From assembly GCA_015059735.1 (NCBI GenBank), contig SUZX01000002.1:186001-250000 (forward strand): a stretch of 64,000 nucleotides of DNA, given 5' to 3'. Within the stretch, counting starts at the first letter, position 1. Each line of letters opens with the position of its first letter. Shown here one piece after another: positions 46,332-54,015 of the stretch. Source of the stretch: Rikenellaceae bacterium. GTDB lineage: Bacteria; Bacteroidota; Bacteroidia; Bacteroidales; Rikenellaceae. The position numbers were made by a program, and so were the translations under genes. The notes beneath the pieces are model-generated. The model was given only the letters and a program-made list of their open reading frames with translations. It was not told the DNA's origin and made no database searches.

Positions 46332-47785
46332 TGCTGATTTTGTGATTGATTGAACAAAATAGGAAAGGCGTCGATACGGCGCATATAGCTGAAAAATTCC
46401 TCGCTTATTCCTGCAATTTCGAGTAATTGAGCCAATGCCAAATCGTAATCGTAGGCAGCTTGCAATCGTTTGGCGCGTACACTTGCAAGTTCCAATTCGG
46501 CGTCGATCAATTCCGAAGAGGAACACAATCCTTCGAGAAATGCAGTGCGCTTTGATCGCAAATACTCTTCGGCAAAAGAGAGTGATGTATTGAGTGCGAT
46601 GATCTGTTGGCGATATCCCGATAGTTGATTGTACGATTGTTCGACTGCAACGGAGATGTCATTGCCGGCTTTTCGTTGCAACTCTGCGATACGGCGAACG
46701 GTATATTTGGCTGCCGAGTAGTTGTATTCGCGATTTAACCCATCGAATAGTTTGATGCTGACTCCGATCCCTATGGCCCAGCGAGGAACTATGCCGGCTA
46801 CTTGATAATTATAAAACGATCCTCCGCCAAGAATAGCGATTTGAGGCATAAAATCGGCACGGCGAAGGCGAACCCCTTCCTCGGCAAGATTCTGCTTATA
46901 GCTGACCTGTCGGAGTTGCGGATTGCGCGAATGGGCGAGGTCTTGGAAATAGGCAACCTCTTCGATCCGATCGAGCAGAAACATATGGGTAATGGGACGC
47001 CATGATACGTTGTTGCTTCCCAATGTGTTATTTAGAGCCGCAGTAAGTGTTGAAAGTTGTAATTGTGTGTCGGATAATTCACGTTCTGCCTCCGATAATT
47101 TGAATTCGACATAAAGCCGTTCGCTATGGGCGATCATGCCGTTGCGTTCGAGGGCTTCGGCGTCTTTCAAATGCTGTCGAATACCCGCTACCACTTGTGC
47201 CCGAACTTTTATTACCTCTAATGCCAATGACAATCCGAAGTAGCGTTGGATAAGCTCAGTGATCAGCGTGTTTCGTATCTGAATTTGGTGTTGCTTGGCT
47301 ATCTGCTCATTGATACGGGCAGTTCGGTTGGCAACATTGATCTTGCCGCCGAGCCAAAGCGGTATTTGCATTTCTCCTCCGATAAATCCTAAGTTTCGGT
47401 CTTGAATTTTGAAAAACCAATCGGCCGAAGTGATGGATCCAAGCAATCCGGTGATCGAAGGTTGCAGCGTTTCGGGAATTAATGGTAACAATTGTTGCGC
47501 TGTTTGTCTGATTGGTGCTTTTAAATTATTGAGATTAACTCCGATATCTTTCGATAGGTGTGTATAACTGCCCACCACGTTGAACTGCGGCATGCGCAAC
47601 CCGATGGCAGCACGCCGAAGCTGGGTGGCGGCTTGTTTTTCGTTGGCAGTCGCTTTGATGGCCGGATTGGTGGTAAGAGTGATGTGTAGTGCTTCATCGA
47701 GTGTCAGCTGCCGGTCGAGATTTTGAGCTTGACCACAGCTGATAGCTCTAAGAAGAAAGATGCAAATAATGAAGACTCTTTTCAT
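46328..47785 (-). CDS. TolC-family outer membrane efflux protein
   Basis: A 485-residue protein with a signal peptide (about 1-20) and two OEP repeats of long coiled helices (LTLDEALHITLTTNPAIKAT early, LYVEFKLSEAERELSD and later LIDAELELASVRAKRLQAAYDYDLALAQLLEIAG). It provides the outer-membrane channel for the HlyD-permease complex encoded next. The operon has a perfect promoter box 22 nt upstream. Confidence 0.92.
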   Translation of the reverse strand: MKRVFIICIFLLRAISCGQAQNLDRQLTLDEALHITLTTNPAIKATANEKQAATQLRRAAIGLRMPQFNVVGSYTHLSKDIGVNLNNLKAPIRQTAQQLLPLIPETLQPSITGLLGSITSADWFFKIQDRNLGFIGGEMQIPLWLGGKINVANRTARINEQIAKQHQIQIRNTLITELIQRYFGLSLALEVIKVRAQVVAGIRQHLKDAEALERNGMIAHSERLYVEFKLSEAERELSDTQLQLSTLTAALNNTLGSNNVSWRPITHMFLLDRIEEVAYFQDLAHSRNPQLRQVSYKQNLAEEGVRLRRADFMPQIAILGGGSFYNYQVAGIVPRWAIGIGVSIKLFDGLNREYNYSAAKYTVRRIAELQRKAGNDISVAVEQSYNQLSGYRQQIIALNTSLSFAEEYLRSKRTAFLEGLCSSSELIDAELELASVRAKRLQAAYDYDLALAQLLEIAGISEEFFSYMRRIDAFPILFNQSQNQQ

Positions 47786-47807
47786 GCCGCACGGATGAGT
47801 TTTCCGG

Positions 47808-47815
47808 CAAAAATA
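47808..47815 (-). promoter_or_regulatory. -7 box TATTTTTG for the TolC-HlyD-permease operon
   Basis: Perfect TAnnTTTG on the minus strand, 22 nt before the ATG at 47785. Confidence 0.65.
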
Positions 47816-47892
47816 GTTGATATTTCAAACTATATTCCGTCGTTCGGCAGGCAGAAATAAAGATAGGTCTTTTTCGGCGTTAAACAGGTCTG

Positions 47893-48969
47893 TTATTGCC
47901 ATAGATGTGCATTGACGGCCCGTACTTCGCTCTCCAACGAAGGGTAATAACGAACGTCAATACCTGCTTCGCGCAAGGTCAAAGCACCACGACAACACAC
48001 AAAACAGTCGGGCTCATAAAGTGCGAAAGCAACGTGTGAGAAACCGTGTCGGATGATCAATTGTGTGCAACTTTCCGGCTCACTGGCTCGTTTTGAGCAG
48101 GGCTCCATTGAGGAGTAGATCGCTGCTCCTTGCAATTTGGCTCCTGCGGCAAGTGCTTTGGCTATTGCCTCTTGTTCGGCATGGTGTGTGTGTGAAGTTT
48201 CGTGGGTATATCCCCGAAAGATGCGGCCGTCAGAGGTGACAATCACTGCTCCTACGCAATACGATGTTTTGCATGGGGTACATCTACGACTTTCTGCAAT
48301 GGCCTCACGTAGGTAACGAATATCATCGACCGTCGTATCCGGATGTATGGTGTAGGTTGAAACTTCCATGCCACCGAGATTTTCCCGACGACAAGGTATC
48401 CCGATAGTTGGCGTAAACTCGAATTTGGTTTTTCCGGCAGTTCCGACATACAACGAAGGGTTGACAGCCAATCGCAAGGTGTCGGCCATGCCTTCCGAGA
48501 GAAACATGTTGAGAACACATGTACCACCCTCTACCATCAATCGCTCGATGCCGAGTTTTTCCAGCGTGGTGATAATGGACTTGGCCGTAATCGGATTACA
48601 ACCCGATATAACGGTTGCAATATCCTGTAATTCAGGGATATTGTGCTGTGAGAATACATATCGATCCGCATCGCCTGTTTGAAAAAAGCGCAATGTCGGA
48701 TCGAGTGTCCCTGAGGCCGTGAGTGTCACTTTGGCAATGTCGGGTTTCAGCCCTGCTGCAATTCGTTGCTGGCGGACATGTTCATCGTGGATCAGCAACG
48801 ATGGATTGTCGCAGCGCAATGTTTCGGCTCCGACGAGAATGGCGTCGTGTTCGGCGCGCAACCGATATACGTCTGCCCAATCTTCCGGAGTGGAGATGAG
48901 TAGCCGCTGTGAGGTGTTGTCGTCTAAAAAGCCGTCGGCGGATATTGCGGTAGAGAGTGTTATGCGCAT
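47893..48969 (-). CDS. RibD-like protein with reversed domain order (reductase first, deaminase last)
   Basis: A 358-residue protein. The N-terminal part (about 1-210) is a RibD C-terminal type reductase (ISADGFLDD, AILVGAETLRCDNPSLL, RLMVEGGTCVLNMFLSEG). The C-terminal part (about 215-358) is a zinc deaminase (THHAEQEAIAKAL with the zinc His and catalytic Glu, then SMEPCSKRASEPESC with two Cys). In standard RibD the deaminase comes first. Both activities belong to riboflavin synthesis from GTP, but the swap and the unusual PCS...C spacing leave room for another pathway. It starts 2 nt from the metallophosphoesterase stop. Confidence 0.78.
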   Translation of the reverse strand: MRITLSTAISADGFLDDNTSQRLLISTPEDWADVYRLRAEHDAILVGAETLRCDNPSLLIHDEHVRQQRIAAGLKPDIAKVTLTASGTLDPTLRFFQTGDADRYVFSQHNIPELQDIATVISGCNPITAKSIITTLEKLGIERLMVEGGTCVLNMFLSEGMADTLRLAVNPSLYVGTAGKTKFEFTPTIGIPCRRENLGGMEVSTYTIHPDTTVDDIRYLREAIAESRRCTPCKTSYCVGAVIVTSDGRIFRGYTHETSHTHHAEQEAIAKALAAGAKLQGAAIYSSMEPCSKRASEPESCTQLIIRHGFSHVAFALYEPDCFVCCRGALTLREAGIDVRYYPSLESEVRAVNAHLWQ

Positions 48970-48971
48970 AA

Positions 48972-50147
48972 TCAAAAGTTGTTTGGGCAGTTGCTTCGCA
49001 GTGTGAAGAGTGTAATTTCGGGCCAAGCACCGAGGCGCATGGGGTAAGCAACATATCCTGTACCATCATTGATATAAAGGGTATGTCGACCGTTGTCGTA
49101 ACGACCACTCCACTCGTTGTATAGCCATTGCGAAGGTGAGAAAACCTTGCCAAAAAGATGCAACTTCATTTGCATTGCGTGTACATGTCCCGAAAGCGTG
49201 AGGTCGCCATAGCCGGCATTGATAACCTGCGACCAAAGTTGTGGCAGATGTACTGCTGTGATGTTGTAGAGCGAATCGGGGATATCGCGATAGACCACAT
49301 CCAAACGAGCCGGAGGCAGCTTGGCGTCGTGACGTAGTTTGCGCAAAGCCGGATCAAACGAAATACCTGAAAGAGTGATGCACTCGTTGTTGCGATGCAG
49401 ATAAAGGGTTGTATCCTGTAACACCTGCCAGCCCATCTGTTTTTGCCGTTTGAGCAGATCGGCTAAACTTTCGGCACTCGATTGTCGGGAAGTGTTGCGT
49501 ATATAGGTCCCGATGTCGTGGTTACCGAGCACCGAAAAGACGCCGAAAGGTGCTTGTAAAGACCCCAATATCCGTTGGACTTTGGAGTCTAACTCAGAGG
49601 CTCGAATATTGACCAAATCACCGGTGAAGATAATAAGGTCGGGGCGTAGAGCTGCCACGCTGTCAACGATGCGCTGCAATTCTTGTTCGGGGCAGACCAA
49701 TGTGCCAATATGGATGTCCGATAACTGCACGATGCGTAGTCCATCGAATGATTTCGGCAGACGGTCGGAGGTAATATCAATTCGCTTAACCCGAATTGAT
49801 GTGCGCCCTATGGTTGCTCCCCATATAAGGAAAAGTGCCACAGCTCCGGCTACGATATATCCAATCTTCGGAAGATGCAGCAGACGAAACAGATAGTATA
49901 TCATACGAGGCAAAACAAAGAGCATCCAAAACCAAAAGATCCACATCGCAAAGAGCATGAATTCCGTCGTGTTATCTTGGGAGCAAAGTGCAACGATTGC
50001 AACAGTCGGTAAAAGCAGATCGCTGACTGCAATTCCCAATAAGGAGAAGATGCTGAGCGGACGCTCTCGGCGGTGAGCGCGGTAGATATGCAGGATGTCA
50101 ACCCCGATCGTGATAAGTGTCAATAAAGAGATAATCGTCAAGAGCAT
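48972..50147 (-). CDS. Membrane-anchored metallophosphoesterase
   Basis: A 391-residue protein with four N-terminal membrane helices (about residues 1-115) and a calcineurin-like domain. Metal motifs are LSDIHIG (D-x-H), FTGDLVN, GNHDIG and SGHVHA. YaeI-like and LpxG-like enzymes share this build; the latter hydrolyse UDP-diacylglucosamine in lipid A synthesis, but the assignment to that step is not proven here. It is the first gene of a two-gene operon with the RibD-like gene. Confidence 0.85.
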   Translation of the reverse strand: MLLTIISLLTLITIGVDILHIYRAHRRERPLSIFSLLGIAVSDLLLPTVAIVALCSQDNTTEFMLFAMWIFWFWMLFVLPRMIYYLFRLLHLPKIGYIVAGAVALFLIWGATIGRTSIRVKRIDITSDRLPKSFDGLRIVQLSDIHIGTLVCPEQELQRIVDSVAALRPDLIIFTGDLVNIRASELDSKVQRILGSLQAPFGVFSVLGNHDIGTYIRNTSRQSSAESLADLLKRQKQMGWQVLQDTTLYLHRNNECITLSGISFDPALRKLRHDAKLPPARLDVVYRDIPDSLYNITAVHLPQLWSQVINAGYGDLTLSGHVHAMQMKLHLFGKVFSPSQWLYNEWSGRYDNGRHTLYINDGTGYVAYPMRLGAWPEITLFTLRSNCPNNF

Positions 50148-50180
50148 TGTATCAGTTTATACCTTTTGTAAATATGCATG

Positions 50181-50188
50181 CAAAGATA
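50181..50188 (-). promoter_or_regulatory. -7 box TATCTTTG for the metallophosphoesterase operon
   Basis: Perfect TAnnTTTG on the minus strand, 33 nt before the ATG at 50147. Confidence 0.6.
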
Positions 50189-50341
50189 ATGAAAAACTAC
50201 GATACAAAGGCGAAAAACCACAAACCATAAGATTTATTTGGCATACAACTTGCTAATTTTTGCCGTGAATGTCAACTTGTTGTGTGTTAAAAGAAAGATT
50301 GCACAACGTAGAAATGATTGAAAACCAAAAATTATTGGCTT

Positions 50342-51691
50342 ATGAAAACTTTTCGACTTATGATCGTGGCGTTGCTTTTCGCCACTTCCGTTTCGGCGCA
50401 GCGTTATGCTACGCAGACTCCCGATGGTGCGTATTCGCCAACGGTTTATCTGATCTCTGTGCATGAAACCGACACAATCTACAATTGCGGTGGTGCGGCT
50501 CGTCAAGCAGCCATGCTCAATCGTCAGGCTGTTGAAGGAGCAACTTTGGATTATCTAGCAACGCATCGCCGAGGCTTCCAACAGAGCGAAAAACCTCAAT
50601 TTGTCTTTACGGGGAAAAACAACCGATTCTCGTTTGCGGTAGGCGGATTTGTGGCTTTGCGTGCGGCTTACGACTTTGAGGGAATCGTTGATAATATCGA
50701 TTTCGTGCCGTATGATATTCCGATTCCTGCGGCTTATAATACGCGCCAAAAATTGACGATGGATGCTTCGACATCGCGAATTTTTGTGAAAGCAATGGCG
50801 AATACGCAGGCTTTGGGTCGTGTCATCGTCTTCATGGATGCCGATTTCCGAGGAGGAACTACCGGTAGCTATACCCCACGAGTACGTTCGGCCTATGTGT
50901 CATTCTTGGGTTTGACGTTAGGACGTGATGTAACCACTTTCTGTGATTTGGAAGCCGCTCCTACCACAATCGATTTTCAAGGCCCCAATGCTTATAACTT
51001 CAACTTCGCGACAGTGGCTCGCTATGAATATTCCTTTGCCGATGACCACCTGAAATTTGGAGTAGCGGCTGAGATGCCTTCGTTGAGTGCAACATTTAGT
51101 GATGCTTTTACTTCGATCCCGCAACGAATGCCCGATTTTCCGATGTATTTCCAATATGCTTGGGGCGCTGATCGAGACAGTCATCTTCGTGCTTCGGGAG
51201 TGTTGCGTAACCTTTATGCACATAATCTTGCAACGGGAAACAATACATCGCTGTTGGGTTGGGGTGTACAGTTCAGTGGTACAATCAAAGTATGCTCTTG
51301 GGTACGTCTCTTTATGAATGGTGTTTATGGCGAAGGTATTACCCCTTATATCCAAGATTTGACCGGTTCAGGCCTTGATTTTACCCCGAATCCTGAAAAT
51401 CCAGCACAAATTCAAACCATGCCTATGTGGGGTTGGCAGGCCGCAGCCCGCTTTAATCTGTCGGAACGACTCTCTGTATCGGGCGGTTTCTCGATGGTGC
51501 GTGTCGAGGAGAAAAATGGCTCGTTTGCTGAGCAGTACCGTCAAGGTCAATACATCTTCGGAAATGTGTTCTATGCCATTACGCCACGTTGCAAACTCGC
51601 ATGCGAATATCTTTATGGCTCGCGTAAAAACATGGACTCGTCCGATAATCATGCTAATCGAGCGCAAATGATGATTCAATATAATTTTTGA
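50342..51691 (+). CDS. Outer-membrane porin, DcaP-like
   Basis: A 449-residue protein with a signal peptide (MKTFRLMIVALLFATSVSAQ), a short helical N-terminal stretch and then a long barrel (FSFAVGGFVALRAAYDFEG, RSAYVSFLGLTLGRDVTTFCDLEAAPTT), ending in the aromatic strand QMMIQYNF. The pattern resembles DcaP-type trimeric porins, which often have a short N-terminal coiled coil. Substrate is unknown. A perfect terminator follows. No perfect promoter box was seen. Confidence 0.75.
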   Translation: MKTFRLMIVALLFATSVSAQRYATQTPDGAYSPTVYLISVHETDTIYNCGGAARQAAMLNRQAVEGATLDYLATHRRGFQQSEKPQFVFTGKNNRFSFAVGGFVALRAAYDFEGIVDNIDFVPYDIPIPAAYNTRQKLTMDASTSRIFVKAMANTQALGRVIVFMDADFRGGTTGSYTPRVRSAYVSFLGLTLGRDVTTFCDLEAAPTTIDFQGPNAYNFNFATVARYEYSFADDHLKFGVAAEMPSLSATFSDAFTSIPQRMPDFPMYFQYAWGADRDSHLRASGVLRNLYAHNLATGNNTSLLGWGVQFSGTIKVCSWVRLFMNGVYGEGITPYIQDLTGSGLDFTPNPENPAQIQTMPMWGWQAAARFNLSERLSVSGGFSMVRVEEKNGSFAEQYRQGQYIFGNVFYAITPRCKLACEYLYGSRKNMDSSDNHANRAQMMIQYNF

Positions 51692-51712
51692 TCCTTTTCG
51701 ATTTTTTTCTTT

Positions 51713-51741
51713 GGACGATTCTTTTGGGAATCGTCCATTTT
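51713..51741 (+). terminator. Terminator after the porin gene
   Basis: A perfect 9-bp stem (GGACGATTC 51713-51721, GAATCGTCC 51728-51736) with a 6-nt loop, followed by ATTTTT. Confidence 0.85.
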
Positions 51742-51744
51742 TCG

Positions 51745-51752
51745 TATGTTTG
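51745..51752 (+). promoter_or_regulatory. -7 box TATGTTTG for the DUF4491 gene
   Basis: Perfect TAnnTTTG, 17 nt before the ATG at 51770, directly after the preceding terminator. Confidence 0.6.
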
Positions 51753-51769
51753 TAACTCAAATAAATGTT

Positions 51770-52072
51770 ATGGAATTTTTGACACAATATAATTTGCTGG
51801 GCTTGGCAATCGGAGTTTCAACTTTCTTGATAATTGGATTGTTTCATCCGTTAGTGATCAAAGGCGAATATTATTTCGGAGTGAAATGTTGGTGGGCATT
51901 TTTGCTGATAGGAATCGCAGCTGTTGCAGCCTCTATTATGGTGGCTGATCTGTTTTGGTCAATACTATTGGCTGTATGGGGAGCTTCATCGTTTTGGTCT
52001 ATTGGCGAATTGTTTGAGCAACGCAAACGGGTCGAAAAAGGATGGTTCCCGAAAAATCCCAAACGTCAATAA
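51770..52072 (+). CDS. DUF4491 membrane protein
   Basis: A 100-residue protein with three hydrophobic helices and the DUF4491 pattern (LLGLAIGVSTFLIIGLFHP, KCWWAFLLIG, FWSIGELFEQ). Function is unknown. I start at ATG 51770 because the promoter box ends just before it; the frame extends 24 nt further upstream into that box. Confidence 0.82.
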   Translation: MEFLTQYNLLGLAIGVSTFLIIGLFHPLVIKGEYYFGVKCWWAFLLIGIAAVAASIMVADLFWSILLAVWGASSFWSIGELFEQRKRVEKGWFPKNPKRQ

Positions 52073-52073
52073 C

Positions 52074-52088
52074 CTATTTGTCAAATAG
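52074..52088. promoter_or_regulatory. 7-1-7 palindrome between DUF4491 and rubrerythrin
   Basis: CTATTTG-T-CAAATAG is a perfect inverted repeat with a single central base, 75 bp before the rubrerythrin promoter. The 7-1-7 layout is that of Fur/PerR operators. The 1-nt loop rules out an RNA hairpin. Its role is a guess. Confidence 0.35.
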
Positions 52089-52162
52089 ACGTATAAGTAT
52101 TTCAAATGGTATTATAAAAATAAATAATCAAAAAACGTTGTTTGCTATTAGGATATTTATTG

Positions 52163-52170
52163 TATCTTTG
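52163..52170 (+). promoter_or_regulatory. -7 box TATCTTTG for rubrerythrin
   Basis: Perfect TAnnTTTG with a TTG at 52142-52144 at -33 spacing (18 bp), 39 nt before the ATG. Confidence 0.7.
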
Positions 52171-52209
52171 TACTCGCAAACAACATAACCACAAAACAAT
52201 ACAATTAAT

Positions 52210-52788
52210 ATGGGAAAGAGCATTAAAGGTACAAAAACCGAACAGAATCTGTTGAAAGCATTTGCCGGCGAGAGCCAAGCGCGCACGCGCTATACATTCT
52301 TTGCCAGCGTAGCTAAGAAAGAGGGTTACGAGCAGATCGCAGGAGTGTTCTTGGAGACTGCCGAGCAGGAAAAAGAACATGCCAAGCGTTTTTTCAAATT
52401 CCTCGAAGGTGGCGATGTGACGATTACGGCTTCTTACCCTGCCGGAGTGATCGGTACAACTTCTGAGAATCTGTTGGCCGCTGCTATGGGTGAAAAAGAG
52501 GAGTGGGATGTGCTTTATAAAGAGTTTGCCGAAGTTGCTATGGAAGAGGGATTCCCTGCTGTGGCTGCTGCTTTCAAGGCGATTGCTACGGTTGAGGCCG
52601 AGCATGAGCGTCGTTATTTGAAGTTGTTGAGCCGTATTTCGGATGGCGACTTTTTCAAACGCGATGGTAAGATTTGGTGGCAGTGCCGCAATTGCGGATA
52701 TATTTGCGAGGCTTCCGAGGCTCCGAAGGCGTGTCCGGCATGTCTGCATCCGCAGTCGTATTTCGAACCGAAAAAAGAGAACTATTAA
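52210..52788 (+). CDS. rbr: Rubrerythrin
   Basis: Peroxidase of anaerobes that reduces hydrogen peroxide in the cytoplasm. The 192 residues form a four-helix diiron domain (FAGESQARTRY, EQEKEHAKRFF, then VEAEHERRY with Glu/His ligands) and a C-terminal rubredoxin-like domain with two C-x2-C pairs (CRNCGY and CPAC). It is monocistronic, with its own promoter and terminator. The palindrome upstream would fit peroxide-responsive control. Confidence 0.95.
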   Translation: MGKSIKGTKTEQNLLKAFAGESQARTRYTFFASVAKKEGYEQIAGVFLETAEQEKEHAKRFFKFLEGGDVTITASYPAGVIGTTSENLLAAAMGEKEEWDVLYKEFAEVAMEEGFPAVAAAFKAIATVEAEHERRYLKLLSRISDGDFFKRDGKIWWQCRNCGYICEASEAPKACPACLHPQSYFEPKKENY

Positions 52789-52816
52789 TAAGATAAAGAT
52801 CTTTTTTGAAATGATG

Positions 52817-52847
52817 AACTCCTTGCTTTTCGAGCAGGGAGTTTTTC
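52817..52847 (+). terminator. Terminator after rubrerythrin
   Basis: A 10-bp stem (52817-52826 with 52834-52843, one G-U pair) followed by a short T run. Confidence 0.8.
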
Positions 52848-52871
52848 GTTTGTCCATCAGGTAAAATTGGT

Positions 52872-52879
52872 TAATTTTG
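52872..52879 (+). promoter_or_regulatory. -7 box TAATTTTG for the GNAT-MGMT gene
   Basis: Perfect TAnnTTTG, ending exactly 4 nt before the ATG at 52884; predicts a leaderless mRNA. Confidence 0.65.
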
Positions 52880-52883
52880 TGCT

Positions 52884-53765
52884 ATGAACACATCAAAGAT
52901 TGTTATACGTCCGGCTCAACGTGGAGATGCAGCGACGATTGCCATGACGGTTGCGATGGCAATTGGCGACGAGCGGGCATTGCAGAACTATTGTGGCGAT
53001 AACTACCTTGCCGTGCTGGCTGCGATAGCCTGTACCAAAGGTACGCAATATAGTTGGCAAAATGCTCTCATTGCCGAGTATGAGGGACAGGTGGCAGGTG
53101 CTGTGGTGGGATATGATGGCGCGCAGTTGGAGCAATTGCGCAAAGGCACCCTTGCGGTGATCCAAAAGCATGTGGGGCGTGTACCTACTATTGCTGACGA
53201 AACCGAGACTGGTGAATATTATCTCGATTCGGTTGCTGTTATGACTGAATTTCGTGGTCTTGGCTTAGGTGTCTGTTTGGTCAATGCTTTTTGCGACAAA
53301 GCCTTTGCCGAAGGGTATGAGCGAGTAGGGTTGATTGTTGATTGTGATAACCCCAAAGCGGAAATGCTCTATACTTCGCAAGGGTTTGAGAGGGTTGGTG
53401 AACGTTGGTTTTTTGGGCATCGGATGTGGCATTTGCAACGAGTGAATACTTGGGATATTCATATGCGGGTAATGCGTTCGTCCTGCATCACTCCTTTTCA
53501 GCGACGTGTATATTTAGAACTGCTGCGTGTTCCATCGGGCTCGACCATCACCTATGGTGAATTGGCACAACGGATCGGTTGTCGTAGTGCCCAAGCCGTA
53601 GGGCAGGCTCTCAAATGCAATCCTTTTGCGCCCCAAGTACCGTGTCATCGTGTTGTGGCAGCCGATGGCTCGTTGGGTGGTTATTGCGGTCAACGCTCGG
53701 GCAAGATGATCGAGCGCAAAAAGCAGCTACTCGAAGAGGAACAAGTCGAAAAACAGCCGGAATAA
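52884..53765 (+). CDS. Fusion of a GNAT acetyltransferase and an O6-alkylguanine-DNA alkyltransferase domain
   Basis: A 293-residue protein. Residues about 5-180 are a GNAT domain (VAVMTEFRGLGLGVCLVNAF is the acetyl-CoA loop). Residues about 200-285 are the C-terminal Ogt/MGMT domain with helix-turn-helix (TYGELAQRIGCRSAQAVGQAL) and the active-site PCHRVV, where C254 takes the alkyl group from DNA. The N-terminal Ada-type half of usual Ogt is missing and the GNAT domain takes its place. One part repairs DNA; the GNAT substrate is unknown. Confidence 0.85.
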   Translation: MNTSKIVIRPAQRGDAATIAMTVAMAIGDERALQNYCGDNYLAVLAAIACTKGTQYSWQNALIAEYEGQVAGAVVGYDGAQLEQLRKGTLAVIQKHVGRVPTIADETETGEYYLDSVAVMTEFRGLGLGVCLVNAFCDKAFAEGYERVGLIVDCDNPKAEMLYTSQGFERVGERWFFGHRMWHLQRVNTWDIHMRVMRSSCITPFQRRVYLELLRVPSGSTITYGELAQRIGCRSAQAVGQALKCNPFAPQVPCHRVVAADGSLGGYCGQRSGKMIERKKQLLEEEQVEKQPE

Positions 53766-54015
53766 ACAGTAGCCTGATAGCGAACTCACATTGTGGCAGC
53801 GAAGGTAAGGTCTATTATTTTTGCGGAGAGGCAACCTCGGGACAAGTATTCATTCGCTCTTTTGTTCCGATTATGGCAATTTCGGTGAGCGTATCAAAGA
53901 GAGCGATTTAACACATTAGAGACCCACAAGATTGGAGGTAGTTGTGTAAAGTTGCTTCCCAATGTTGAGATCATCTATCTCAACGATAATGAAAATTTGA
54001 TCTTGTAGATCAATA
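53766..54015. other. Intergenic region with a promoter box and two hairpins
   Basis: A perfect TATTTTTG box (53816-53823, + strand) and two perfect hairpins: GTTGAGAT/ATCTCAAC (53964-53984) and TTGATCT/AGATCAA (53997-54013). The second follows the antiporter stop directly and may end that minus-strand transcript. No gene is apparent. Confidence 0.45.

Noticed and set aside
52074..52088. The palindrome CTATTTG-T-CAAATAG as a terminator of the DUF4491 gene.
   Set aside because: A single central base cannot form an RNA loop and no T run follows; listed as a possible operator instead.
53615..53911. A 98-codon + strand frame across the end of the GNAT-MGMT gene.
   Set aside because: It runs out of frame through the conserved alkyltransferase active-site region and has no protein features.
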